Below are positions 18,017 through 25,866 of a stretch of 64,000 nucleotides of DNA, one piece after another. A program made the translations under genes and the position numbers. How positions within the stretch are numbered: position 1 is the first letter of the stretch; the number at the start of each line of letters is the position of its first letter. The DNA lies in NCBI GenBank assembly GCA_011773465.1, contig WVXO01000012.1:2368-66367 (forward strand), given 5' to 3'. The notes beneath the pieces are model-generated. The model was not told the DNA's origin, searched no databases, and saw nothing but the letters and a program-made list of their open reading frames with translations. The DNA is from Candidatus Aminicenantota bacterium (lineage in GTDB: Bacteria > Acidobacteriota > Aminicenantia > Aminicenantales > Aminicenantaceae).

Positions 18017-19263
18017 AAAAGTTCATTAAATTAGCCTGGCGGAACATCTGGAGAAATTGGCGCCGGACAATTCTGACCTCCCTGGCTGTGGCCTTTGGAA
18101 TGGTCTCCATCATCTTCACCAACAGCTATATTGAAGGTGTCAGCGAAAGCGTCTATAGAAGCCTGATAGAAACAGAACTCGGGCATGTAAAAATTGTCTC
18201 CAGAGAGTTCCTGAGGCTGGAAAGAGTCATGCCCAGGGAGCAGCTCGTTTATAACGCCCAGAGCATTGAAAACGGCATTTCTTCTCTTCCCGGAATATCC
18301 AACATAACGGAAAGGATCAAATTCCGTCTCATCCTCTCCTCCGAAGACGAAAACGAGCCTGCTCTAGGCGTAGGCATCAACCCAGAGAAGGAGAAAAACC
18401 TTTTTGATTTAAGACAATATTTGATCCAGGGGAGTTACTTTCAAGATTCATCGGCAGAAATGCTCATCGGTGACGGTCTAGCTAAAAAATTAGAGGTAGG
18501 CCTCGGCGACGAGCTCCTGGCTGTGACCACGGATATCAACTACTCCACTTACGCTTTGAGCTTCACCGTGGCCGGAATCTTCAAGACTGGGTTTACCTTC
18601 ATGGACAAAAATCTTATCTACATTCCTATCGAAAAGGCCCAGGAAATGCTCGATTGCGATGGAGCCGCGCACGAAATACTGCTTCTCCTTGAGGACGCAG
18701 AGACAGCAACGGAAATTTCTTCTGAAATCCTGACCTTCCTCAAAGAGAGCGGATTGGAGGATACCCTCACCGCTGTCCCCTGGCAAGACAACTTCTTTTT
18801 GACCTATCTGCCTTTTGCAACAGTCGCCGTGGGCAGCATCTTGTTGATCATCATGCTTATCGCTGCCCTGGTGATCCTGAATACTATGCTCATGGCTGTA
18901 GTGGAAAGAACCCACGAGATCGGGATCATCAAATCCATGGGAATGAGGAATGGAGGGATTGTGGCTTTGATCCTGGTTGAGGCTACGTACATAGGCCTTT
19001 TGGGCGTGTTCATAGGAGGTTTGATCGGAAGCGGTCTATCATTGCTGGCCCAGAACACCGGGCTGAATTTCACACGGATGATGGAAAAAATGGAATTCGA
19101 GATCGCCTTCTTTTCCCCCATCATCTATCCCAAGTTCAGCCTCGGGATTCTCGCTGGTGCGGCGGTTTTCTGCCTGGCAACCACACTCTTCGCAGCTATA
19201 TACCCGGCCCGGAAAGCCTCGCGAATGGAGCCAGTGGAGGCTCTGCGAACAAGCATGAAATAA
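18013..19263 (+). CDS. LolC/E-like (FtsX/MacB) ABC permease 2
   Basis: A paralogue of the preceding permease with the same layout: helix RTILTSLAVAFGMVSIIFTN, periplasmic domain, FtsX motif VERTHEIGIIKSMGMRN, three C-terminal helices, and end YPARKASRMEPVEALRTSMK. Two unequal permeases with one ATPase matches LolC plus LolE plus LolD rather than homodimeric MacB. Family A repeats begin 13 bases behind its stop. The LolA-like gene follows them and may still be read by the same transcript. Confidence 0.9.
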   Translation: MKKFIKLAWRNIWRNWRRTILTSLAVAFGMVSIIFTNSYIEGVSESVYRSLIETELGHVKIVSREFLRLERVMPREQLVYNAQSIENGISSLPGISNITERIKFRLILSSEDENEPALGVGINPEKEKNLFDLRQYLIQGSYFQDSSAEMLIGDGLAKKLEVGLGDELLAVTTDINYSTYALSFTVAGIFKTGFTFMDKNLIYIPIEKAQEMLDCDGAAHEILLLLEDAETATEISSEILTFLKESGLEDTLTAVPWQDNFFLTYLPFATVAVGSILLIIMLIAALVILNTMLMAVVERTHEIGIIKSMGMRNGGIVALILVEATYIGLLGVFIGGLIGSGLSLLAQNTGLNFTRMMEKMEFEIAFFSPIIYPKFSLGILAGAAVFCLATTLFAAIYPARKASRMEPVEALRTSMK

Positions 19264-19276
19264 TAATCGATAAAAA

Positions 19277-19406
19277 TGTAGGGGCTTGATTTATCAAGCC
19301 CACCTGCTTATTTGAATGGAATGAAGAAATTTGTAGGGGCTTGATTTATCAAGCCCACCTTATTATTTGAATGAAGAAAAATGTGTGTTTGATAAAACAA
19401 GCACCT
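19277..19406 (+). repeat. Family A repeat array 3 (tandem full units)
   Basis: Two perfect units TGTAGGGGCTTGATTTATCA... (19277-19304 and 19332-19360) are separated by a spacer (TTATTTGAATGGAATGAAGAAA) that recurs after the second unit (TTATTTGAATGAAGAAA). The duplicated segment is therefore unit plus spacer. A diverged third unit GTGTGTTTGATAAAACAAGC ends at 19406. The hairpins lie between permease 2 and the LolA-like gene and could attenuate or stabilise the transcript there. Confidence 0.85.
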
Positions 19407-19486
19407 AAAGAATATGAATTGAGCATAACATGCCAAATATACGATTCAAGCGATAAAATCTATAATAAAATAAAAGGTAACTAGCT

Positions 19487-20239
19487 ATGAATAAAGTATT
19501 TTTATTTCTATTGATCATTTGTATCGCGGTGACTTGTGGGAGAGCCGGGGAGGATTTAACGGCAGAAGAGATACTTGCCATGAGAGATCAAAACATGGTT
19601 TTCAAAACCGCTTATTCAGAAATCGACATGATCATCACCATAAAAAAGAGGATTATCGAAAAAAAACTCACGAGCTACACAGAAGGAACAGAAAAATCTT
19701 TTGTTGAATTCCTGAGTCCTGCAAGAGACCGGGGAACAAAAATGTTGAAAATCGGAAAAGTTCTTAAAATATATTTTCCCTCTGCAGAGAGGGTGATGCG
19801 CCTTTCAGGCCACATGCTGAGGCAAAGCATGATGGGATCAGATTTCTCCTACGAGGACATGACAGAAACAGCCGAAGAGCTAAGGAAAGAATATGATGTC
19901 AAGCTTCTGGGAGAAGAGGTCTTTGGTGGGGCTCAATGTTATGTATTGGAGCTTGAGTCCAAAATTGAAAATAAAACTTATTTTTTTATAAAAATCTGGG
20001 TGGACAAGGAAAGATTTATCGGCTTAAAAGTGGAATTTTACGCCAAAAGCGGAAAACTCTTAAAGGTCCTTACTGTGGAAGACATTAAATCCTTCAAGAA
20101 CAGATTTTACCCCACAAAAGTCACGATGGAAGATAAATTAAGGAAAAACTCCAAAACTGAGATGATAATCAAACGTATCGAGTTTGATCTTCTCATTCCT
20201 CGAGGGACATTCACTGAAAGAAACTTAATGCGCAGGTGA
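19487..20239 (+). CDS. LolA-like periplasmic outer-membrane lipoprotein-sorting family protein
   Basis: A signal peptide (MNKVFLFLLIICIAVTCG) is followed by EDLTAEEILAMRDQ, the usual start of this family. Alternating strands follow: YSEIDMIITIKKR, FVEFLSPARDRGTKMLKIG, LKIYFPSAERVMRLSGHMLRQSMMGSDFSYEDM, GAQCYVLELESK, IKIWVDKERFIGLKVEFY. The S-G-x-x-x-x-x-S-M-M-G-S-D-F-S-Y-E-D segment is characteristic of the LolA-fold outer membrane lipoprotein-sorting group (PF17131-like, from memory). A half-barrel that carries lipid or acyl chains across the periplasm is the expected role. A Cys at 17 might be a lipobox Cys, but the context AVTCG is poor. Its place behind an ABC/barrel operon supports a shared envelope-transport job. 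Confidence 0.8.
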   Translation: MNKVFLFLLIICIAVTCGRAGEDLTAEEILAMRDQNMVFKTAYSEIDMIITIKKRIIEKKLTSYTEGTEKSFVEFLSPARDRGTKMLKIGKVLKIYFPSAERVMRLSGHMLRQSMMGSDFSYEDMTETAEELRKEYDVKLLGEEVFGGAQCYVLELESKIENKTYFFIKIWVDKERFIGLKVEFYAKSGKLLKVLTVEDIKSFKNRFYPTKVTMEDKLRKNSKTEMIIKRIEFDLLIPRGTFTERNLMRR

Positions 20240-20248
20240 AATAAACTC

Positions 20249-20851
20249 TCAGCGGCTCCTTGAAGAAAAAGGCATTAGGATTGCCCCATGAGTAAAATCA
20301 CCGTAGACCTCAGCTTTTCCCTGCAAGAAAAGAAGGCCTACCAGTGCCCCTGTGGCAGCATCCAGCTCGTGGCCCGAGCATTCTATCTTCAGACCTGATA
20401 TCCCTAGCTTTCTAAGTCCCTTCTTCAATCCTGAAAGACTATGTTTGGCTCGAGGAATTCCCCAGATATCTTGGGCACCACCCGGATAAACCTCAAGAAC
20501 TTGAAATCCATCTGCTTCCAGAAGACTCCGAAGTCTAATTCCCCTCTTCGTCAGGTCTCTCATCGGCCCCAGCGTGATCGGGAAAAAAGGGATTCTCCTG
20601 CGTTTCAACTCTTCATCGCAGGGACGAAAATGAGATCCTGTGGTTTCGTCAATAGAGCTTCTTCCGGGAGGAAGAGTCAGAGGAGCATCGATGGCCACAA
20701 GGTCTGGCTTCTCTTCTTGGATGCAGCTCAAGATATCTTCATCAGAGTAGAGGAGTGAAGTTCTTGCTCTTAATCCTTTCAGGATGCATAATCCAGTCGG
20801 GCGGTGAGCAACGCCTGCTAAATCAACGCCTGCGACGAGAAAATTTTTCAT
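20249..20851 (-). CDS. DUF429 family protein (predicted RNase-H-like nuclease)
   Basis: I start at ATG 20851 (MKNFLVAGVDLAGV) because the core fold begins there and AGGGA lies upstream; the track extends to 20896. Motifs fit DUF429: GVDLAGVAHRPTGLCIL as the first strand with its Asp, LVAIDAPLTLP as the second acidic strand, EVYPGGAQDIWG, and a C-terminal CSGHELDAATGALVG with the last acidic residues. The family is predicted to be a metal-dependent nuclease-like fold; its function is not known to me. It ends 9 bases from the convergent LolA-like gene. Confidence 0.8.
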   Translation of the reverse strand: MKNFLVAGVDLAGVAHRPTGLCILKGLRARTSLLYSDEDILSCIQEEKPDLVAIDAPLTLPPGRSSIDETTGSHFRPCDEELKRRRIPFFPITLGPMRDLTKRGIRLRSLLEADGFQVLEVYPGGAQDIWGIPRAKHSLSGLKKGLRKLGISGLKIECSGHELDAATGALVGLLFLQGKAEVYGDFTHGAILMPFSSRSR

Positions 20852-20931
20852 TTTAACTTTATTCCCTGCTATATCATCCGGGCTGCCTGAAGTCAATAAG
20901 CCTCATCGAGATGGAAGAATCTTTTTTTCGT

Positions 20932-21023
20932 AAAAAAGGGGACGTGCTGCTTTTTCTGTATGAAATGTCGATGAGTAAAGACAGTCCTCTTCCTTCCAGA
21001 AAAAGTAGCCTGTCTCCTTTTTT
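20932..21023. repeat. Small element with inverted ends of about 27 bp (AAAAAAGGGGAC...CTTTTTCTG)
   Basis: The left arm AAAAAAGGGGACGTGCTGCT... (20932-20958) and the reverse complement of the right arm AAAAAAGGAGACAGGCTACT... (20997-21023) both end in TTTTTCTG and differ at only a few places. A related single arm, AAAAGGGGACAGGCTACT, occurs at 35486-35503. The layout resembles repeat cassettes mobilised by REP-type Y1 transposases, but no transposase is present. Confidence 0.6.
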
Positions 21024-21062
21024 CAATCACGGGAAAAAAGATGATTACTATCGAGATAATCG

Positions 21063-21090
21063 CCTTAGTAATATGGTATAATTACTAAGG
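21063..21090 (+). promoter_or_regulatory. sppA promoter with overlapping operator-like palindrome
   Basis: CCTTAGTAAT (21063-21072) and ATTACTAAGG (21081-21090) form a perfect 10-bp inverted repeat. The palindrome encloses TATGGTATAAT, an extended -10 (TGnTATAAT, TATAAT at 21077-21082). No good -35 is seen, as is usual for extended -10 promoters. A repressor bound to this palindrome would block the polymerase. Confidence 0.55.
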
Positions 21091-21118
21091 ATACGAACTT
21101 CAGAGCCCAGGAGGAGAG

Positions 21119-22090
21119 ATGAAAAAGAATCTTGTCTTAATCATTACCGTTTCTTTGTTGTTATCCGGTTGTGCACCCCACATCCACCTCGATTTTCTTG
21201 GAAAAGAGGAAATTCACGAAGTGCTCCTTATCAAGAGTCCGGCTAAAGAAAAAATCCTCATCCTTGATGTCGCGGGTCTCATCAGCACCACCCTTAATCC
21301 TGGATTGTTCGAAAGAGAAGGGGATATCCTCTCGAGAGTTTATTACAGGCTGGAGAAAGCCTCAGAAGATAAAAGGATTAAAGCGTTAATCCTGCGCCTG
21401 GATACTCCGGGCGGGGAAGTCACAGCAAGCGATATTCTTTACAACGAAATTATAAGATTCAAAGAGAAAAACCGCATCCCTGTCGTGGGCTTAATGATGG
21501 GGCTGGCCGCATCCGGGGGGTATTATGTCGCTTCAGCCTGTGACCATATCATTGCCCATCCTTCAACAATCACCGGGAGCATCGGTGTTATTTCAATTTT
21601 TCCCAACCTTCAGGAGCTCTTTACGAAAATCGGAATAAAGGTAAATGTCATTAAATCAGGAGAGATGAAAGATTCAGGAAGTGCCTTTAGAGATTTAACC
21701 GAAGAAGAGAAAAAGATTTTTCAAGATGTCATCGATGAACTGCACAACAAGTTTCTTGATGTGGTCTACCAAAAAAGGAAAGACTCGCTTTCCTTGGAGG
21801 AGCTAAAAAAAATAGCGGATGGCCGGATTTACACTGCCACTCAAGCCCACGAGCTAAGATTGATCGATGAAATTGGCTATTTTGATTCGGCTTTGAAGAA
21901 AGCTCTTTCTCTGGCTGACATTAAAGATGCAAAAGTTATCGCTTATACCTATTATCCTAAGAGAAAAACAAATATCTACGCCACAAAACTAGAGAAGTCT
22001 TCTCTGTTTGAAGGGAAAAGCTTTGAAGATATGCTTCGCTCTCTAAAAAGTGGCTTTTATTATCTCTGGTTGCCGCAGGTTTCTAGGTAA
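21119..22090 (+). CDS. sppA: SppA-type signal peptide peptidase, lipoprotein form
   Basis: A strong AGGAGG site precedes the ATG. The N-terminus is a lipoprotein signal with lipobox LLLSGC (Cys18), so the enzyme is probably lipid-anchored in the periplasm rather than held by a membrane helix. The protease core shows LRLDTPGGEVTASD, the nucleophile segment GLAASGGYYVASACDHI (Ser132), GSIGVISIFPN and KSGEMKDSGSAFRDLTEEE (Lys184). The Ser-Lys spacing of 52 residues fits the short SppA Ser/Lys dyad. The length of 323 matches the single-domain form. SppA degrades cleaved signal peptides. The promoter carries an operator-like palindrome. Confidence 0.88.
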   Translation: MKKNLVLIITVSLLLSGCAPHIHLDFLGKEEIHEVLLIKSPAKEKILILDVAGLISTTLNPGLFEREGDILSRVYYRLEKASEDKRIKALILRLDTPGGEVTASDILYNEIIRFKEKNRIPVVGLMMGLAASGGYYVASACDHIIAHPSTITGSIGVISIFPNLQELFTKIGIKVNVIKSGEMKDSGSAFRDLTEEEKKIFQDVIDELHNKFLDVVYQKRKDSLSLEELKKIADGRIYTATQAHELRLIDEIGYFDSALKKALSLADIKDAKVIAYTYYPKRKTNIYATKLEKSSLFEGKSFEDMLRSLKSGFYYLWLPQVSR

Positions 22091-22192
22091 TATAACAGCT
22101 CTCGCGGGAGAAGCTCTAACAAGAAAGGGGCAACTTAATCTCTGGTGATTGGTCGTATTTTATAAAATCAAACTAATTCGAATTTCTAAAAT

Positions 22193-22385
22193 TGTGGGCT
22201 TGATGAATCAAGCCCCTACAAAAGAAATTAAATCACTACAAAAGAAATCAAGTCCCTGCATATAATAAAAAATGTGTTTTTGATTAATCAGATCCCTTTG
22301 AATAATCAAAAGGTGGGCTTGATGAATCAAGCCCCTACAAATTAAATCAAGCCCCCTCAAGATAAATCAAATCCCTGCAATTTAA
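22193..22385 (-). repeat. Family A repeat array 4
   Basis: Full units GTGGGCTTGATGAATCAAGC... occur at 22193-22220 and 22312-22338. Several decayed half-units of the CCCTAC arm lie between and behind them (AATCAAGTCCCTGCA, AATCAAGCCCCCTCA, AATCAAATCCCTGCA). The array fills the space between the convergent sppA and osmC-like genes and touches the osmC-like stop codon. Confidence 0.85.
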
Positions 22386-22386
22386 T

Positions 22387-22791
22387 CTATTTGCTAATCT
22401 TGGCTTCAATTTCAAAAGCTGGCGGATTTAAAATATGTATTTTAACAGAACAACCATCCACAGCTTTGATCACAGCGTTTTTATACTTCTCAGGAAACTC
22501 GGAAGGAAGTTGAATCTCGATTGATATTTTCTCTATCATCTTTGTCTCTGGGCTCCTGCTCGTCCTCATTATTAGGGATGCTTTTTCAGCAGATATCCCT
22601 CGCTTGTTGCAGAAAGCAAGAACATAATAGCCAGCACAGGTAGCAATAGAGGCCAGAAACAAATCAAATGGGGAAGGTTCCGAGCCCTCACCATCTTGGT
22701 ATGCTGGCTGATCGGTTTTTATGACAAATCCTTTGTATTCGGCTTCCACCCGCACACCACCCGGGAAGGAAACGTTCATTTCTCGATCCAT
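22387..22791 (-). CDS. OsmC/Ohr-family protein
   Basis: GGAGGAAAG precedes the ATG. The pattern is that of OsmC-like proteins: PSPFDLFLASIATCAGYYV with Cys52, and the second family Cys in VDGCSVKIHI (Cys114). An extra Cys61 is also present. The length of 134 fits the short YhfA-like group. Family members use the two Cys as a peroxidatic pair against organic peroxides, or act in related thiol chemistry. It stands 21 bases behind the methyltransferase gene on the same strand and may be co-transcribed with it. Confidence 0.85.
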   Translation of the reverse strand: MDREMNVSFPGGVRVEAEYKGFVIKTDQPAYQDGEGSEPSPFDLFLASIATCAGYYVLAFCNKRGISAEKASLIMRTSRSPETKMIEKISIEIQLPSEFPEKYKNAVIKAVDGCSVKIHILNPPAFEIEAKISK

Positions 22792-22812
22792 ATCTTTCCT
22801 CCTCTCCGCTTA

Positions 22813-23517
22813 TTATTTTACAGTTTGCCGGATAACAGCTTTCGAAAAAATAGCGAGCAACAATTTCCTATCTTTTGATGTCAAAGCGAATCTTCCAAAA
22901 AGGTCATAAATCATTTCTGTCATATGGCGTTTGTTTGTGCTGTGAATAAAATTACTCTCCTCCAATTTGAGAAGAATAAGGCGTATGCATTCCTCCTGTT
23001 CCTTTCGGGAAAGAGGCTTTTCTCTTGTAGCCTCAACTTCTTTAAAATAACCAAAGGCGAATATATGAAACAGGGTCAGGAGCACAGCAGAAGCAAGGTT
23101 ATAAGAAGGCTGTCGTGTGGCTTGGGGAATCACAAACCTGAAATTTGAGGAGCGCAGCTCCTCTGAAGTCAGGCCTGTCCTTTCACTTCCAAACAGAAGC
23201 CCGATCTTTGTAGAGGCGGGAAATTGAAACATTTTTTCCACGGCATCCTTTAGTGAAACAGAAGGAAAATTCTTCCTTATCTTCGAGGTGGAAGCAAAAA
23301 TTATATCCAGATCAGACGTCGCTTCGTTCACGTCAGGATAAAATCTGGCTCTCTCCAGTATATCTCGGGCATGAACTGCAGTCACATAGGATTTCTTGTC
23401 TAAGTTCTTAACGCCCACAAGCCTTAATTTATCAAATCCTGTATTTTTCATATTTCGAGCGACAAGGCCGATATTTTCTGGATTTTTAGGACGGACAAGA
23501 ACAACAGTGAATTTCAT
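22813..23517 (-). CDS. TrmH/SpoU-family RNA methyltransferase, TrmJ-like
   Basis: The start reads VVLVRPKNPENIGLVARNMKNTGF, the hallmark of group-1 TrmH-family (TrmJ, LasT) enzymes. The SPOUT knot residues follow in GLLFGSERTGLTSEEL and IPQATRQPSYNLASAVLL, and a C-terminal helical extension completes the protein. TrmJ makes the 2'-O-methyl at tRNA position 32, but the target here is only inferred. The ribosome site (CAGAAG) is weak. The reading frame stays open upstream to the stop of the DUF4145 gene through a purine-rich leader. Confidence 0.85.
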   Translation of the reverse strand: MKFTVVLVRPKNPENIGLVARNMKNTGFDKLRLVGVKNLDKKSYVTAVHARDILERARFYPDVNEATSDLDIIFASTSKIRKNFPSVSLKDAVEKMFQFPASTKIGLLFGSERTGLTSEELRSSNFRFVIPQATRQPSYNLASAVLLTLFHIFAFGYFKEVEATREKPLSRKEQEECIRLILLKLEESNFIHSTNKRHMTEMIYDLFGRFALTSKDRKLLLAIFSKAVIRQTVK

Positions 23518-23573
23518 CTTCTGATTAGTTTTGTTTGTCTGGCTGACAAGAATCTTTTTAATTATCTTGGTCG

Positions 23574-23643
23574 CTTTCTTTCTTTTCTTTCTCTTTTTCC
23601 ATGCTTTTCTTCTTTCTCTTTTTCCTCCTTTTTGGCTCTGGCA
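23574..23643. repeat. Polypyrimidine/polypurine tract with a direct repeat
   Basis: About 60 bases of almost pure pyrimidine on the plus strand, broken only by one ATG-like triplet. TTCTTTCTCTTTTTCC occurs twice. On the coding (minus) strand it is a GA-rich leader between the DUF4145 stop and the TrmJ-like start, with AAGGAGG inside. Confidence 0.6.
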
Positions 23644-23652
23644 TTTCTTCGG

Positions 23653-24321
23653 TTATTTTTTTGCCAGACTCTCGCTTTCTATCCAGTTTACCGTTAAATC
23701 AATAATCACCTTTAGGTCATTTAGATCTTTATCCCCCCATTTTCTATAATAATGACTTTCCCCGTCACTAAGCCATGCTGCCATTTTTGCACATTCTTTT
23801 ATCCTTGGATCATCAATATATTGTTCAACACAATCAAGCAAGCTCTTATTTTCTATTTCTTCCTTTTCATCTTTTTTTTCATGGATTAAATAGTCTTTTA
23901 TTAAAAATTCAATAGCCCTCCTAAAGCCTGGGCCATAGATATTCTTTAGTCTCCTTTGCTCTGCTATTCGGGCTTCATTATAAACTTCACAGAATTGAGC
24001 TGATATGTTTGCTATCGTTTCAGAAAAAACCTTCTCTTTAACTCTTATAGGCTCACTGCTACTGTAATAGTATTCAATCTCCACCTGACTTCTTTCATCT
24101 GCTGTCGAAGTGCGATAGTAAGCAATGAAAAGCTTTTGACAGTTCTCTTTTGGGCACTCAAATACTGCTTGTAGGCCTCTATTATCCACCGATGCGTACC
24201 TGTAGACAGGTTTTATACTACTGTGGCATAAAGGACAAAAATCTTGAATCTTATTTACTTTGAAATCCTTTTTATGTAAGGCGAGGTCAATCTCGTATTC
24301 TGCTTTTATGGTTGTAGTCAT
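23653..24321 (-). CDS. DUF4145-domain protein with N-terminal zinc-ribbon-like Cys pairs
   Basis: I use ATG 24321; the track adds a TTG codon. The N-terminal half has FCPLCHSS and FECPKENCQKLF, two Cys pairs that resemble a zinc ribbon. FIAYYRTS and a strand-rich segment follow. The C-terminal half is a helical domain with the DUF4145 pattern: EQRRLKNIYGPGFRRAIEFLIKDYL, LLDCVEQYIDDPRIKECAKMAAWLSDGESHYYRKW. DUF4145 often accompanies defence or restriction genes, but no such gene is next to it here. Its function is not known to me. Confidence 0.7.
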   Translation of the reverse strand: MTTTIKAEYEIDLALHKKDFKVNKIQDFCPLCHSSIKPVYRYASVDNRGLQAVFECPKENCQKLFIAYYRTSTADERSQVEIEYYYSSSEPIRVKEKVFSETIANISAQFCEVYNEARIAEQRRLKNIYGPGFRRAIEFLIKDYLIHEKKDEKEEIENKSLLDCVEQYIDDPRIKECAKMAAWLSDGESHYYRKWGDKDLNDLKVIIDLTVNWIESESLAKK

Positions 24322-24493
24322 CAATCACATCCTTGATCAGAGATTTATCCAGGCGAGTACTACCATTTTACATTAGTCCCTCCTTGAAAAGCAACGAAGA
24401 GATCGATGGTAATTAATGTGTGGTTTTTCTGCCCCCGACAAACTAAAAACTATCTATCAGCGCTATTCCAGCAAGATTGATTAATAATTCTAA

Positions 24494-24916
24494 CTAATAC
24501 TTCCCCGTGCTTCCAAATCCTTCTTTTCCGCGCGACGTGTTCTCCAGTTCATCTGCTTCGACAACCTTCACCTCAGTAACGGGCTGGACTAAGAGCTGAG
24601 CAATCTTCATCCCTTTTTCGATAAGATAAGGCTCGTTTCCGAGGTTCACCATAACAACCCGGACCTCCCCCCTGTAGCCTGAATCGATAACTCCTGCTAA
24701 CCGATGGACTCCTTTAAGGGAGATGCCACTCTTATCCCAGACCAACCCTACGTAGCCTTCTGGAACAGCCACTCTAATCCCTGTGGGAACAGGCTTGACA
24801 TCTCCTGCTTCTAAAACACAATCTACAGAAGAGAAAATATCCAATCCAGCATCCCCCTTATGCTGATAAAGGGGGAGTTTAGCATCCTCATGAATTCTTT
24901 GAATTTTGAGTTCCAT
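24494..24916 (-). CDS. dut: Deoxyuridine 5'-triphosphate nucleotidohydrolase (dUTPase)
   Basis: All five dUTPase motifs are visible: 1 AGLDIFSS, 2 WDKSGISLKG (DKSG in place of the common RSG), 3 GVIDSGYRGEVRVVM, 4 EKGMKIAQLLVQPV, 5 RGKEGFGSTG. The length of 140 is typical of the homotrimeric enzyme. It hydrolyses dUTP to dUMP, which keeps uracil out of DNA and supplies dTMP synthesis. It lies 3 bases behind nrdG and is the last gene of the nrdD-grx-nrdG-dut operon, so dUTP removal is coupled to deoxynucleotide supply. Confidence 0.95.
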   Translation of the reverse strand: MELKIQRIHEDAKLPLYQHKGDAGLDIFSSVDCVLEAGDVKPVPTGIRVAVPEGYVGLVWDKSGISLKGVHRLAGVIDSGYRGEVRVVMVNLGNEPYLIEKGMKIAQLLVQPVTEVKVVEADELENTSRGKEGFGSTGKY

Positions 24917-24919
24917 GGT

Positions 24920-25618
24920 TCAAACGCCTTCGATTCTGACTTCTGAAAAATAGGGCTCAGCAATCTTGGCTAATCCCTGAACCTCTTCGCGACGATAAGG
25001 CTTTTTTTGAAGATAATGACTATCCATGGTGTTTAAGGGAACGAATTGCTGTAGCTGGAAAATATTTGCTCCATCGAGCATCTGACAGATTTTTTTGATA
25101 TCTTCCGGTCCTACAAGACCAGGTACCAAAGTGGTCCGGAATACATACCCAAGGCCTGAATTTTTGATGATGTCAACGCTTCGGACAATGTCCTCTTGAT
25201 TCACCGTGGCTCTGGTTACCTCTCGATATCGCGTTAACGGAGCCTTCACATCCATGGCGATATGATCAATGAGTCTCTTCTGAATGAGATCTTCAAGCCT
25301 TGAAGGAAAGGAGCCATTTATGTCGACCTTCACTAAAAGGCTCCTATCTTTTATGAGAATAAGCAAGGTTTCTAGATCATCATGAAGCAGTGGTTCTCCG
25401 CCGGAAATACAGATGCCCTCAAGCCAGCCTTTTCTCAAATCAAGGAAGCTGAGGAAATAATCCAAGGGAAACGTGGGCAGAATCTCCGGCCGAAGCACCA
25501 GATCCGCATTGTGGCAAAAGGGACATCTGAAGTTACATCCGCCCAAAAACACAGTTGAGGAAATATGCCCTGGAAAATCTTTCGGGGCAAATTTTTCTAG
25601 GCCTTTGATCTCAACCAA
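24920..25618 (-). CDS. nrdG: Anaerobic ribonucleotide reductase activating protein (radical SAM)
   Basis: The radical-SAM cluster motif C-x-x-x-C-x-x-C is at residues 28-35 in GGCNFRCPFCHNADL. ISGGEPLLH supplies the SAM-binding strand. The 232-residue length fits the NrdG-like activase class often found with this NrdD type. It generates the glycyl radical on NrdD by reductive SAM cleavage. The start is TTG inside the end of the glutaredoxin gene (22-base overlap), with AGAGGA directly before it, so translation is probably coupled. PflA-like activases are close relatives; the operon context decides for NrdG. Confidence 0.9.
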   Translation of the reverse strand: MVEIKGLEKFAPKDFPGHISSTVFLGGCNFRCPFCHNADLVLRPEILPTFPLDYFLSFLDLRKGWLEGICISGGEPLLHDDLETLLILIKDRSLLVKVDINGSFPSRLEDLIQKRLIDHIAMDVKAPLTRYREVTRATVNQEDIVRSVDIIKNSGLGYVFRTTLVPGLVGPEDIKKICQMLDGANIFQLQQFVPLNTMDSHYLQKKPYRREEVQGLAKIAEPYFSEVRIEGV

Positions 25619-25863
25619 TCCTCTAGCTCCGTACGGTTATTTAACACGGTAACAACTTCTCCATTCTCCTGAAGGACTAAGGTGGGGATGATGATTGCTC
25701 CTTCATCATCTCGTTTGAGAAAGTTTAGAAACTCTCTTATTTTCAGCCTGTTTTCTTTAAAAACAAGGTTACATTCCCGTACCTTAAAATCAGCCCCTCC
25801 TAAATATTTCTTTATTTCGTCGCATTTTGAACAATTTGGATAGGTAAAAAGGAAGTATTCCAT
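25597..25863 (-). CDS. Glutaredoxin-like protein of the nrd operon
   Basis: A short 88-residue protein with the thioredoxin-fold start MEYFLFTYPNCSKCDEIKKYL and active-site C11-x-x-C14. IIPTLVL is the cis-Pro loop, and the protein ends in a helix (ELEDWLRSKA). It is placed 3 bases behind nrdD and overlaps nrdG. Class III reductases normally use formate, but some anaerobes use thioredoxin or glutaredoxin-like reductants. A redoxin inside the operon suggests that this enzyme takes electrons from a dithiol (inference). Confidence 0.85.
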   Translation of the reverse strand: MEYFLFTYPNCSKCDEIKKYLGGADFKVRECNLVFKENRLKIREFLNFLKRDDEGAIIIPTLVLQENGEVVTVLNNRTELEDWLRSKA

Positions 25864-25866
25864 CGT

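Noticed and set aside
23531-23749. 72-aa Phe/Leu-rich plus-strand ORF resembling a membrane protein
   Set aside because: It results from the T-rich pyrimidine tract and overlaps the end of the DUF4145 gene; no ribosome site.
23653-24321. DUF4145 gene as part of a defence island
   Set aside because: Its neighbours are housekeeping genes (methyltransferase, dut, nrd); no restriction, toxin or phage gene is near.
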